A stretch of DNA of 15,275 nt, from NCBI GenBank assembly GCA_036267755.1, contig DATAVK010000005.1:1-15275 (forward strand), written 5' to 3'. Source of the stretch: DATAVK01 sp036267755 (GTDB lineage: Bacteria; Actinomycetota; Actinomycetes; JAFAQI01). Numbering within the stretch: the stretch's first letter is position 1; each line of letters begins with the position of its first letter. A model generated the notes under the pieces. It worked only from the letters and a program-made list of their open reading frames with translations. It did no database searches and was not told the DNA's origin. The position numbers and the translations under genes were made by a program. Positions 7,568 to 14,330 of this stretch are shown here, one piece after another.

Positions 7568-8076
7568 CCAGGTTGCGGCCGTTGCAGCTGGGCGACGTCG
7601 ACGTCCTCGAGGCGCAGTACACCAACCGGGACGCGGCCGGCGAGCACAACTGGTTCGGCTTCCGGGAGCCTGGCATGCTGCGACGTCACATCGAGAGTCT
7701 GGAGACGCTCCGACCAGAACGCGGCCAGCTCGCGGTCGTCGACGACGAGGGACACGTGGTCGGCGAGGTGGGCTGGGTCAAGACGTTCAACGGACCGCCA
7801 CCGAACGGCGACTGCTGGAACCTCGGCATCTGGATCGTGCCCGAGCATCGCGGCAGGGGATACGGCACCGAGGCGCAGCGGCTGGGTGCGGCGTATCTGT
7901 TCGAGCACACGATGATGGAGCGGGTCGAAGCCGGCACCGAGCTGAGCAACGTGGCCGAGCAACGTGCCCTGGAGAAGGCCGGCTTCACCCGCGAGGGTGT
8001 GCTGCGCCGTGCCTGCTTCCGTGGTGGCGCCTGGCAGGACATGGTCGTCTTCAGCAAGCTGCGTGGCGAGGCGTGA
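7564..8076 (+). CDS. GNAT family N-acetyltransferase (RimJ/RimL-like)
   Basis: This is a 170-residue acetyl-CoA-dependent acyltransferase. The acetyl-CoA pyrophosphate loop (motif A) is IVPEHRGRGYGTEAQ at 91-105, with RGRGYG at 96-101. Motif B-like NVAEQRALEKAGF is at 129-141. The start MTRLRPLQLGDVD is typical of the RimJ/RimL/Acetyltransf_3 branch, which includes ribosomal-protein and antibiotic acetyltransferases; the substrate cannot be assigned. ATG 7564 overlaps the CDA-like stop by 4 nt, and the TGA overlaps the era GTG by 4 nt, so it is embedded in the operon. In M. tuberculosis no acetyltransferase sits at this position, so it is probably a lineage-specific insertion. Confidence 0.88.
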   Translation: MTRLRPLQLGDVDVLEAQYTNRDAAGEHNWFGFREPGMLRRHIESLETLRPERGQLAVVDDEGHVVGEVGWVKTFNGPPPNGDCWNLGIWIVPEHRGRGYGTEAQRLGAAYLFEHTMMERVEAGTELSNVAEQRALEKAGFTREGVLRRACFRGGAWQDMVVFSKLRGEA

Positions 8077-8966
8077 CCTACCGGTCCGGTTTCGCTTGCA
8101 TGTTGGGCCGACCCAACACCGGTAAGTCGACGCTGACCAATGCGCTGGTCGGCTCGAAGGTCGCGATCATGAGCGACCGGCCGCAGACCACTCGCCACAC
8201 CATCCGTGGCATCGTGAGCCGGCCCGACGCCCAGCTCGTGCTGGTCGACACCCCCGGGTTCCACCGGCCCCGCACGCTGCTCGGCGAGCGGCTCAACGAG
8301 CTCGTGATGGCCACGGTGGCCGAAGTCGATGTCGTCATCCTGTGCGTGCCCGCCGACCAGAAGGTCGGGCCCGGTGACCGGTTCATCGCCGCGCAGCTCG
8401 CCAAGGTCGCCGGCCACACACCGGTTATCGGCGTCGTCACCAAGACCGACATCGCCAGCCGGCTGCAGATCGCCGAACGCCTGCTGGAGGTCGCCGACCT
8501 CGGCGAGTGGGACGAGCTCGTGCCGGTCTCCGCCGTCGACAACGAGCAGATCGGCCTGCTCGCCGACCTGCTCGTCGCGCGGTTGCCGGAGGGTCCGCAG
8601 CTGTTCCCGGACGGGGAGCTGACCGACTCGCCCGAGCAGATCATGGTCGCCGAGCTGATCCGCGAGGCCGCGTTGAAGGGTGTCCGGGACGAGCTGCCGC
8701 ACTCGATCGCCGTCGTCGTCGAGGACGTCCGCCGCCGTGAGGGCCGCGACGACCTGATCGACGTCGAGGCGCTGCTCTACGTCGAACGTGACAGCCAGAA
8801 GGGCATCGTGATCGGCACCGGCGGCCAGCGGCTGCGTGACGTCGGGGAGCAGGCCCGGCGCCAGATCGAGTCGCTCCTCGGCAGCAGCGTCTACCTCGAC
8901 CTGCGCGTCAAGGTCGCCAAGGACTGGCAGCGGGACCCGAAGCAGCTGCGCAAGCTGGGTTTCTGA
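8073..8966 (+). CDS. era: GTPase Era
   Basis: This is a 297-residue GTPase that binds the 3' end of 16S rRNA and assists 30S subunit assembly. GTPase motifs: G1 GRPNTGKST (12-20), G2 within QTTRHTIRG (38-46), G3 DTPG (59-62), G4 TKTD (123-126) in place of the usual NKxD, and G5 VSA (152-154). The G4 Thr is also found in actinobacterial homologues such as that of M. tuberculosis. The C-terminal KH domain carries GIVIGTGG at 244-251 and ends in KDWQRDPKQLRKLGF. Length is normal for Era. GTG 8073 overlaps the GNAT stop (GTGA), so translation is coupled. Together with YbeY and PhoH upstream it forms an RNA/ribosome maturation neighbourhood. Confidence 0.97.
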   Translation: MTYRSGFACMLGRPNTGKSTLTNALVGSKVAIMSDRPQTTRHTIRGIVSRPDAQLVLVDTPGFHRPRTLLGERLNELVMATVAEVDVVILCVPADQKVGPGDRFIAAQLAKVAGHTPVIGVVTKTDIASRLQIAERLLEVADLGEWDELVPVSAVDNEQIGLLADLLVARLPEGPQLFPDGELTDSPEQIMVAELIREAALKGVRDELPHSIAVVVEDVRRREGRDDLIDVEALLYVERDSQKGIVIGTGGQRLRDVGEQARRQIESLLGSSVYLDLRVKVAKDWQRDPKQLRKLGF

Positions 8967-9010
8967 TCCGTCGCGATGCGTGTGCTTGCAGCCCACCGCG
9001 AGGCCCGACA

Positions 9011-9015
9011 GGGAG
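9011..9015 (+). promoter_or_regulatory. Ribosome binding site of recO
   Basis: GGGAG lies 9 nt before GTG 9025 and supports that start over in-frame codons further upstream. The 58-nt gap after era shows no clear hairpin or promoter. Confidence 0.6.
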
Positions 9016-9024
9016 AATGACCCG

Positions 9025-9756
9025 GTGCCCCTCTACCGCGACGAAGCCATCGTGCTGCGGACCCAGAAGCTCGGCGAGGCCGACCGCATCGTCACGCTGC
9101 TGACCCGTCGCAACGGTCGCGTCCGGGCAGTGGCCAAAGGGGTACGCCGTACCGGGTCGAAGTTCGGTTCCCGGGTCGAGCCGTTCATGCACATCGATCT
9201 GCAGCTGTATGAGGGCAGGTCGCTCGACATCGTTACGCAGGTCGAGACGCTGGCGCCGTTCGGTGAGCGGATCGCCACCGACTACGCGCGCTACACCGCC
9301 GGAACCGCAATCCTGGAGACCTCCGAGCGGATGACCGCCGAGGAGCGTGAGCCCTCGATCCGGCTGTACCTGCTGGTCGTGGGCGCGCTGCGCTCGCTCG
9401 CGGACGGGGAGCACACCACGACGCTGGTGCTCGACGCTTTCATCCTCCGGGCGATGAGCATCGCCGGCTACGAGCCGGCCCTCGAGGCCTGCGCGGTCTG
9501 CGGCACGCCCGGCCCGCACCGCTGGTTCGGGGTCGCGATGGGTGGCCTGGCGTGCGGCGAGCACCGCCCGTCCGGCGCCGCCACCGTGTCGCCCGGAGCG
9601 CTGGTCCTGATGGCCGCACTGCTGAACGGCGACTGGGCGGTCGCCGACAGCGCCGAGGCCGGGACCCAGCGCGAGACCAGCGGGCTGTGTGCGGCGTACC
9701 TGCAGTGGCACATGGAGCGTGGGCTGCGCTCGTTGCGGCTGGTCGAGCGGGCCTGA
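9025..9756 (+). CDS. recO: DNA repair protein RecO
   Basis: This 243-residue RecFOR-pathway mediator binds ssDNA and SSB and helps load RecA. The N-terminal OB fold begins MPLYRDEAIVLRTQKLGEADRIVTLL, the family's characteristic opening, followed by GKVR-like GRVRAVAKGVRR near residues 31-42. The C-terminal domain contains a zinc-finger-like set CAVCG (Cys156, Cys159) and LACGEH (Cys177, His180), where many homologues have four cysteines. GTG 9025 is selected because GGGAG precedes it and homologues start with this sequence. The gene sits between era and uppS as in other actinobacteria and ends 3 nt before the uppS start. Confidence 0.95.
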   Translation: MPLYRDEAIVLRTQKLGEADRIVTLLTRRNGRVRAVAKGVRRTGSKFGSRVEPFMHIDLQLYEGRSLDIVTQVETLAPFGERIATDYARYTAGTAILETSERMTAEEREPSIRLYLLVVGALRSLADGEHTTTLVLDAFILRAMSIAGYEPALEACAVCGTPGPHRWFGVAMGGLACGEHRPSGAATVSPGALVLMAALLNGDWAVADSAEAGTQRETSGLCAAYLQWHMERGLRSLRLVERA

Positions 9757-9759
9757 GCG

Positions 9760-10539
9760 GTGAGGTCCCGACCGGTCCGGCCGCCCAACCCGCACCCGTC
9801 CGGGGCGCGGCCGCCCGACATCCCCGCCGCGCTGGTGCCGCAGCACGTCGCCATCGTCATGGACGGCAACGGCCGGTGGGCGAACGCCCGCGGCCTGCCC
9901 CGGACGGTCGGGCACGAGCAGGGCGAGTCGTCGCTGTTCGACGTGGTCGAGGGTGCCATCGAGGTCGGGGTGCGCTGGTTATCGGCGTACGCGTTCTCGA
10001 CCGAGAACTGGAAGCGGTCGCCCGACGAGGTGCGCTTCCTCATGGGGTTCAACCGGGACGTGATCCGGCGGCGGCGCGACGAGATGCACGAGATGGGCGT
10101 CCGGGTCCGGTGGGCGGGCCGGCGGCCGCGGCTGTGGCGGTCGGTGATCCGCGAGCTGGAGATCGCCGAGGAGCTCACCAAGCACAACCGGGTGCTCACA
10201 CTCACCATGTGCGTGAACTACGGCGGCCGCGCCGAGATCGCGGACGCTGCGGCCGCGCTCGCCCGCGATGTGGCCGCGGGCCGGGTCAACCCGGCGAAGG
10301 TCGACGAGCGGGTGCTGGCCCGCTATCTCGACGAGCCGTCGATGCCCGACGTCGACCTGTTCGTGCGGTCGTCGGGGGAGCAGCGGACGTCCAACTTCCT
10401 GCTCTGGCAGTCGGCGTACGCCGAGCTGGTCTTCCAGAACACGCTGTGGCCGGACTACGACCGGCGGACGTTGTGGGCGGCGATCGAGGAGTACGCCAGC
10501 CGAGACCGTCGGTACGGCGGCGCCCAGGACCTGGCCTGA
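9760..10539 (+). CDS. uppS: Isoprenyl transferase (cis-prenyl diphosphate synthase)
   Basis: This 259-residue cytoplasmic or membrane-associated enzyme condenses isopentenyl diphosphate into a cis-polyprenyl diphosphate, the precursor of the lipid carrier for peptidoglycan and other wall polymers. The signature MDGNGRWA is at 34-41 with catalytic Asp35; the SAYAFSTENWKRS segment is at 75-87; and the diphosphate-binding RSSGEQR is at 203-209, followed by LLWQSAYAELVF. The product length (decaprenyl, as for M. tuberculosis Rv2361c, or undecaprenyl) cannot be read from sequence. GTG 9760 starts 3 nt after the recO stop with no strong ribosome binding site, suggesting coupling. An alternative start inside the poorly conserved first 25 residues is possible. 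Confidence 0.96.
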   Translation: MRSRPVRPPNPHPSGARPPDIPAALVPQHVAIVMDGNGRWANARGLPRTVGHEQGESSLFDVVEGAIEVGVRWLSAYAFSTENWKRSPDEVRFLMGFNRDVIRRRRDEMHEMGVRVRWAGRRPRLWRSVIRELEIAEELTKHNRVLTLTMCVNYGGRAEIADAAAALARDVAAGRVNPAKVDERVLARYLDEPSMPDVDLFVRSSGEQRTSNFLLWQSAYAELVFQNTLWPDYDRRTLWAAIEEYASRDRRYGGAQDLA

Positions 10540-10561
10540 GCTCTCGCCCTTCTGGCGCCGG

Positions 10562-10813
10562 TCAGCTGCCGACGACGCCGGCGAGCTTGAGCACGGCTAG
10601 CACCGCGATCGCGACGATCACGATGATGCGCACCGGCCGGGTCTGTGGCTTCAACGAGCCCCAGGCCCAGGTGGTCAGCCCGACCAGGATCACGTCGGTG
10701 ACGGCGAGCAGCCCACCGCCCAACGGCCCAGCCACGAACAGCCCGGCCACGAACAGCGCCCCGGTGCCGAGCGCGGCGAGGAGGATGACGAGGCGAGGTG
10801 GCACGGGTGTCAT
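10562..10813 (-). CDS. Small three-helix membrane protein (DUF6703-like)
   Basis: This is an 83-residue hydrophobic protein with three predicted membrane segments: residues about 9-29 (VILLAALGTGALFVAGLFVAG), 31-51 (LGGGLLAVTDVILVGLTTWAW) and 62-80 (VRIIVIVAIAVLAVLKLAG). It resembles short actinobacterial membrane proteins such as DUF6703 in layout, but I do not recognise it firmly and no function can be given. Start choice is open. ATG 10813 has GAGG immediately adjacent, while GTG 10804 would have that GAGG 9 nt upstream and give an 80-residue protein. An even longer frame to 10894 would overlap the divergent ABM gene and is unlikely. It converges on uppS with a 22-nt gap. Confidence 0.65.
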   Translation of the reverse strand: MTPVPPRLVILLAALGTGALFVAGLFVAGPLGGGLLAVTDVILVGLTTWAWGSLKPQTRPVRIIVIVAIAVLAVLKLAGVVGS

Positions 10814-10823
10814 CCTCACAGGC

Positions 10824-11126
10824 GTGATCCTTGTTGCCCGACTCAGACCCTCCGACGACCCCGATGCGTTCCGCGCTGCCGTCGGATCAGCCATCGATGC
10901 ACTGGCCGCGCGGCCCGGGCATATCCGGACCCGGCTGGCTCGTGGCCTTGACGAACCGTCGCGCTGGGTCCTGATCAGCGAGTGGGAGAACGTCGGCTCC
11001 TACCGCCGCGCGCTGTCGTCGTTCGACGTCAAGATGGCGTCCGGGGTGCTGATGGGGGCCGTGATCGACGAGACGACGGCGTACCAGGAAGAGGTCGACC
11101 GTCCCGGCGAGGACGTCGAGAGCTAG
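10824..11126 (+). CDS. Antibiotic biosynthesis monooxygenase (ABM) domain protein
   Basis: This 100-residue protein has the dimeric alpha+beta ABM fold seen in quinol monooxygenases and heme-degrading or stress-related oxygenases. The opening VILVARLRPSDD, the central RPGHIRTRLARGLDEPSRWVLISEWEN (about 31-56) and SYRRALSSFDVK (59-70) match this family's first strand, middle strands and conserved E-W-x-x-x-x-x-Y-R element. The substrate is unknown. GTG 10824 is chosen because homologues begin MILV; its 5' end lies 10-20 bp from that of the divergent membrane protein. The TAG stop overlaps the stop of the convergent peroxiredoxin by sharing CTAG (11123-11126). Confidence 0.82.
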   Translation: MILVARLRPSDDPDAFRAAVGSAIDALAARPGHIRTRLARGLDEPSRWVLISEWENVGSYRRALSSFDVKMASGVLMGAVIDETTAYQEEVDRPGEDVES

Positions 11127-11599
11127 GCCGGTGCGTTCGTCAGGCCGCGCAGGACCGAGGCGATCTTCTCGGTGTTCTGGTAGGTGAGACCGAGCTTCGC
11201 GACGTGGGACCACGCCACACGTCCACCCGCGTCGATGACGAAGATCGCCCGGCGTCGGGTCAGACCGAGCCCGAGACCGTACGCCGCGAACGCCTCGTTC
11301 TTCTCGTCGGCGAGTAACGGGAACTCCAGTCCGCGGTTGGTCTGGAACGCCTCGTGCGACTCGATGCCCTGGCTGGAGATGCCCCACAGCTCGGCGTCCA
11401 GGTCGGTGAGCGAGGACAGCTCGTGCTGGTAGCTGCAGAGCTGCTTGGTGCACACCGCGGTCTCGTCGCCGGGGTAGAAGGCGAGCACGACCGGGTGGCC
11501 CTTCTGGTCCGACAGGCGGTAGTCGGAGCGCTCGCCCCGGATCGTTCCGGGCAGTGTGAAGTCGGGCGCGGGGTCTCCCGCGGCGGGTACGTCGGGCAT
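11123..11599 (-). CDS. Peroxiredoxin, PrxQ/BCP type
   Basis: This 158-residue thiol peroxidase reduces hydrogen peroxide and organic hydroperoxides in the cytoplasm. The active site PGDETAVC gives the PxxxTxxC signature (Pro43, Thr47, peroxidatic Cys50). A second Cys at 55 (CTKQLC) fits an atypical two-Cys PrxQ mechanism. The conserved active-site Arg is likely Arg117 in RRRAIFVID. Homologues begin near MPDVPAAGDPAPDF, so ATG 11599 is chosen; it has GGAAAG upstream at suitable distance. An in-frame extension to 11665 adds a low-complexity 22-residue stretch and is less likely. Convergent with the ABM gene (stops overlap in CTAG) and divergent from glyS. Confidence 0.93.
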   Translation of the reverse strand: MPDVPAAGDPAPDFTLPGTIRGERSDYRLSDQKGHPVVLAFYPGDETAVCTKQLCSYQHELSSLTDLDAELWGISSQGIESHEAFQTNRGLEFPLLADEKNEAFAAYGLGLGLTRRRAIFVIDAGGRVAWSHVAKLGLTYQNTEKIASVLRGLTNAPA

Positions 11600-11751
11600 G
11601 GTCGGCTCTTTCCGGTCGGCAGGGGCAGGTCCGTCATCGGCAGCCACCATCCTGCTCTCACCCAAGGTTCGGACCCAATCGCCTCGCGGTTCAGGTCGCT
11701 GGCCGACTACTGTGAACGGACCGCCGACCGCCAGCCGGATGGAGACTCCTC
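11600..11751. promoter_or_regulatory. Divergent promoter region of the peroxiredoxin gene and glyS
   Basis: This 152-bp spacer contains a -10 candidate for glyS, TACTGT (11708-11713), about 38 nt before the start codon, and the ribosome binding site GGAG (11741-11744) 7 nt before ATG 11752. On the minus strand a CAGGAT/TTGGGT pair with 18-nt spacing could serve the peroxiredoxin gene, but the match is weak. No T-box or riboswitch structure was recognised. Confidence 0.45.
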
Positions 11752-13152
11752 ATGGCCGCCAACACCGATGCCGCCCGCATCGAAGAGCTCGTCAGCCTCT
11801 GCAAGCGACGGGGCATCGTCTTCCCGTCGTCGGAGATCTACGGCGGCTCCCGCTCCGCCTGGGACTACGGCCCGCTCGGCGTCGAGCTCAAGGAGAACAT
11901 CCGACGTCAGTGGTGGCGCTCGATGGTGCAGACCCGAGACGACATCGTCGGGCTCGATTCCGCGGTCATCCTCGCCACCGACGTGTGGCGCGCCTCCGGG
12001 CATCTCGACGCGTTCGTCGACCCGCTGACCGAGTGCCAGTCCTGCCACCATCGGTTCCGGGAGGACCACCTCCGGGAGGAGTTCGCCGAGCGCAAGGGCC
12101 GGCCTGACCCCGACGCGGTGTCGATGTCCGAGGTGCCGTGCCCCAACTGCGGCACCCGGGGCGCCTGGACCGAGCCGCGGATGTTCAACGGGCTGCTGTC
12201 GACCCACCTCGGCCCGGTCGAGGACGAGGGCTCGAAGCATTACCTGCGACCCGAGACGGCACAGGGCATCTTCATCAACTTTCTCAACGTCATGACCGCT
12301 GCGCGCAAGCGGCCGCCGTTCGGGATTGCGCAGACCGGCAAGTCGTTCCGCAACGAGATCACGCCCGGCAACTTCATCTTCCGGACCCGGGAGTTCGAAC
12401 AGATGGAGATGGAGTTCTTCGTCGAGCCGGGCACCGACGAGGAATGGCACGAGACCTGGCTGCAGACCCGCTGGGACTGGTATCTCGACCTGGGGTTGCC
12501 GGCTGACGAGCTGCGGTTCTACGAGCATCCAAAGGAGAAGCTCTCCCACTACTCCTCGCGCACGGTTGACATCGAGTATCGGTTCCGGTTCGGCGGCACC
12601 GAGTGGGCGGAACTCGAGGGCATCGCCAACCGTGGGGACTTCGACCTCACCACGCATTCCAAGCACTCCGGTGTCGACCTCAGCTACTTCGACCAGGAGA
12701 AGGGCGAGCGCTGGACGCCGTACGTCATCGAGCCGGCGGCCGGCCTGACCCGCTGCGTCCTCGCCTTTCTGTTGTCCGCGCTGACGACCGACGAGGCACC
12801 GAACGCCAAGGGCAAGCTGGAGAAGCGGACCGTGATGCGGCTCGACCCGAGGCTGGCCCCCGTCAAGGCGGCGGTGCTGCCGCTGTCGCGCAACGCCGAC
12901 CTGTCACCGAAGGCGAAGGCCCTGGCCGCGACGCTGCGGCAGCGCTGGAACGTGGAGTTCGACGACGCCGGGGCGATCGGCCGCCGCTACCGACGGCAGG
13001 ACGAGATCGGTACGCCGTACTGCGTCACCGTCGACTTCGAGACCCTCGACGACAATGCGGTCACGGTGCGATCTCGCGACACGATGAGCCAGGAGCGGAT
13101 CGGCCTGGACAACGTCGAGCGCTACCTGCTGGACAACCTCCCACCCTGCTAA
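11752..13152 (+). CDS. glyS: Glycyl-tRNA synthetase (alpha2 homodimeric type)
   Basis: This 466-residue class II aminoacyl-tRNA synthetase charges tRNA-Gly. It is the single-chain eukaryote/archaea-like form used by actinobacteria. The N-terminal catalytic region begins with VSLCKRRGIVFPSSEIYGG and a motif 1 area around 35-60. An insertion carries two CxxC pairs, Cys95/Cys98 and Cys130/Cys133, a likely zinc site. Motif 2 is around GKSFRNEITP and FRTREFEQME (196-220), and motif 3 includes GLTR (331-334). The anticodon-binding domain spans about 370-466. ATG 11752 has GGAG 7 nt upstream. Part of an inverted repeat, CTAACCCG at 13149-13156, covers the stop codon and may help end transcription. 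Confidence 0.97.
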   Translation: MAANTDAARIEELVSLCKRRGIVFPSSEIYGGSRSAWDYGPLGVELKENIRRQWWRSMVQTRDDIVGLDSAVILATDVWRASGHLDAFVDPLTECQSCHHRFREDHLREEFAERKGRPDPDAVSMSEVPCPNCGTRGAWTEPRMFNGLLSTHLGPVEDEGSKHYLRPETAQGIFINFLNVMTAARKRPPFGIAQTGKSFRNEITPGNFIFRTREFEQMEMEFFVEPGTDEEWHETWLQTRWDWYLDLGLPADELRFYEHPKEKLSHYSSRTVDIEYRFRFGGTEWAELEGIANRGDFDLTTHSKHSGVDLSYFDQEKGERWTPYVIEPAAGLTRCVLAFLLSALTTDEAPNAKGKLEKRTVMRLDPRLAPVKAAVLPLSRNADLSPKAKALAATLRQRWNVEFDDAGAIGRRYRRQDEIGTPYCVTVDFETLDDNAVTVRSRDTMSQERIGLDNVERYLLDNLPPC

Positions 13153-13186
13153 CCCGCGCTCCGCGATCGCCAGTTAACCGGGTTAG
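13149..13186 (+). terminator. Candidate factor-like hairpin at the end of glyS
   Basis: CTAACCCG (13149-13156) and CGGGTTAG (13179-13186) are perfect 8-bp complements separated by 22 nt. The left arm includes the glyS stop TAA. There is no T-tract, so intrinsic termination is uncertain. The right arm is also part of the 21-bp repeat that recurs after the next gene. Confidence 0.4.
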
Positions 13187-13193
13187 AGCACGG
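13173..13193 (+). repeat. 21-bp direct repeat, copy 1
   Basis: GTTAACCGGGTTAGAGCACGG matches the copy at 14258-14278 in 18 of 21 positions (differences at positions 5, 16 and 18). It contains the odd palindrome TAACC-G-GGTTA (13175-13185). The two copies bracket the DUF559-like gene. Confidence 0.65.
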
Positions 13194-13296
13194 CCACACG
13201 GCGCTCGCGTCATGCACAGTCCGCCGGCCACCGGCGTCTGTCCACACATCCGGGCGCGACCTCCCTGATCGGCGTTTCACGCGACAGCGTTGTGCC

Positions 13297-14262
13297 ATGC
13301 CTCCACGCCTCAACACGGACCCACGTCTCCCGGGCTTGCTGCTGGCGCAGGATCACGTGCTCGGTCGCACGCAGGCTCTCGAAGCCGGTGTGACCAGGAA
13401 CTCAATCGAGCATCGGCTCAAGACCCGGCAATGGCAACGCATGTTGCCCAGTGTTTACCTGACCGCGCCCACGGAGCCTTCGCGCCGTCAGATGTTGGTA
13501 GCGGCTTTGGTCTATGCGGGCCCGCAGAGCGCCATCGATGATGTCGATGCATGTCGCTTCCACGGGTTGCGCAACGTCGTCATCGATGAGCTGGTTGTGC
13601 ATGTCGTCGTGCCTGGCGAGTCAGCGGCTCGTAGCAGGGGGTTCGTCGTCGTGCGGCGAACAGACCGACCCATAGTCACGGTTGCCACCGAGCGGCTGAG
13701 GTACGTCGATGCGGCGACAGCTGTGGTCATCGCAGCGCGTGGAATGCGGCGGGATCGCGCTGTGGTGGCAGCAATCAGCGAAGCGTTGCAACGCCGGGTA
13801 ACGACGTATGACGAGCTGGTTCGTGTCCATGTCCAGGGTCCGCCGCGTGGCGCGCGAATCGTCGGTCGTGCACTCGCGTCGCTGGGCACCGGGGCAGCGT
13901 CTGTTCCCGAGGTCGACTTCCTGACCCTCGTCGCCATTAGCCCGATCCTGCCGCCGCCGCTCTGCAATGTGCTGTTGCGTCTGCCATGCGGTCGCCTCAT
14001 CAGCCCTGACGCACTGTTCCTGACGTCGGGACTGGTCCATGAGACCAATGGACGACAAGCTCATGCCCGTGCCGATCTCTTCGAGGACATGCAGGAACGC
14101 CACGATGCGATGACAGCTGCGGGGCTCACGGTCCTGCACAACTCGCCACGACGGCTGCTCACGGCACCGCGCGAAGTGCTCGGAGAGGTCGAGCGATGCC
14201 ATTCACGGCTCGACGGCCGCGGACTGCCGGAGGGGATCACGATCGTCGCGAACGCCGGTTAG
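13297..14262 (+). CDS. AbiEi-like winged-helix / DUF559-type protein, orphan
   Basis: This is a 321-residue protein of a family abundant and solitary in actinobacteria. The N-terminal ~60 residues (LLLAQDHVLGRTQALEAGVTRNSIEHRL, then WQRMLPSVYL) resemble the AbiEi-type winged helix. Residues 66-200 are the usual connector. The C-terminal part corresponds to the DUF559/Vsr-like nuclease fold: PEVDF (204-208), ISPDALF (235-241) with Asp238, and VHETNGRQAH (247-256) where homologues usually read E-x-D-G-x-x-H. Some catalytic positions look altered, so nuclease activity is doubtful. No AbiEii toxin partner lies nearby. GC is visibly lower than in neighbours: one hand-counted 60-base line (13561-13620) has 37 G/C, against 46 in a glyS line. 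Start ATG 13297 lacks a good ribosome binding site. Confidence 0.7.
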   Translation: MPPRLNTDPRLPGLLLAQDHVLGRTQALEAGVTRNSIEHRLKTRQWQRMLPSVYLTAPTEPSRRQMLVAALVYAGPQSAIDDVDACRFHGLRNVVIDELVVHVVVPGESAARSRGFVVVRRTDRPIVTVATERLRYVDAATAVVIAARGMRRDRAVVAAISEALQRRVTTYDELVRVHVQGPPRGARIVGRALASLGTGAASVPEVDFLTLVAISPILPPPLCNVLLRLPCGRLISPDALFLTSGLVHETNGRQAHARADLFEDMQERHDAMTAAGLTVLHNSPRRLLTAPREVLGEVERCHSRLDGRGLPEGITIVANAG

Positions 14263-14278
14263 CCGGGTTAGAACCCGG
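14258..14278 (+). repeat. 21-bp direct repeat, copy 2
   Basis: GTTAGCCGGGTTAGAACCCGG is the partner of 13173-13193 and overlaps the stop codon of the DUF559-like gene. Here the sequence has evolved, or been selected, into a better hairpin (see 14260-14281). Confidence 0.65.
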
Positions 14279-14281
14279 TTA
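14260..14281 (+). terminator. Hairpin overlapping the stop of the DUF559-like gene
   Basis: TAGCCGGGT (14260-14268) pairs with ACCCGGTTA (14273-14281) over 9 bp, with one G-T wobble and a TAGA loop. The stem begins at the TAG stop. Only a short TTATT follows, so it is a weak intrinsic terminator at best. Confidence 0.5.
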
Positions 14282-14330
14282 TTCGGCGGTCGGGTGGCGG
14301 GTTGGGCTCGCTGCCACGAAGATCAACCGC

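Noticed and set aside
7686..8996. 436-codon minus-strand frame opposite the GNAT gene and era
   Set aside because: It has no family resemblance and is rich in Asp/Val/Leu from complementary GC codons. The plus strand encodes complete GNAT and Era motifs.
8967..9024. Terminator or promoter between era and recO
   Set aside because: The 58 nt show no stem-loop with T-tract and no good -10/-35 pair; only the recO ribosome binding site is supported.
9552..10823. Long plus-strand frame reading through recO and uppS into the ABM gene
   Set aside because: Only the part from GTG 10824 resembles a protein family. The upstream portion is an Arg/Ala/Gly-rich shadow of recO and uppS.
13238..13246. CTGTCCACA, one mismatch from the actinobacterial DnaA box TTGTCCACA
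   Set aside because: A single isolated site without a cluster, AT-rich stretch or dnaA/dnaN nearby gives no support for an origin.
13153..14330. Toxin-antitoxin locus based on the AbiEi-like N-terminus
   Set aside because: No AbiEii-type nucleotidyltransferase toxin is present on either strand; the next gene is a photolyase.
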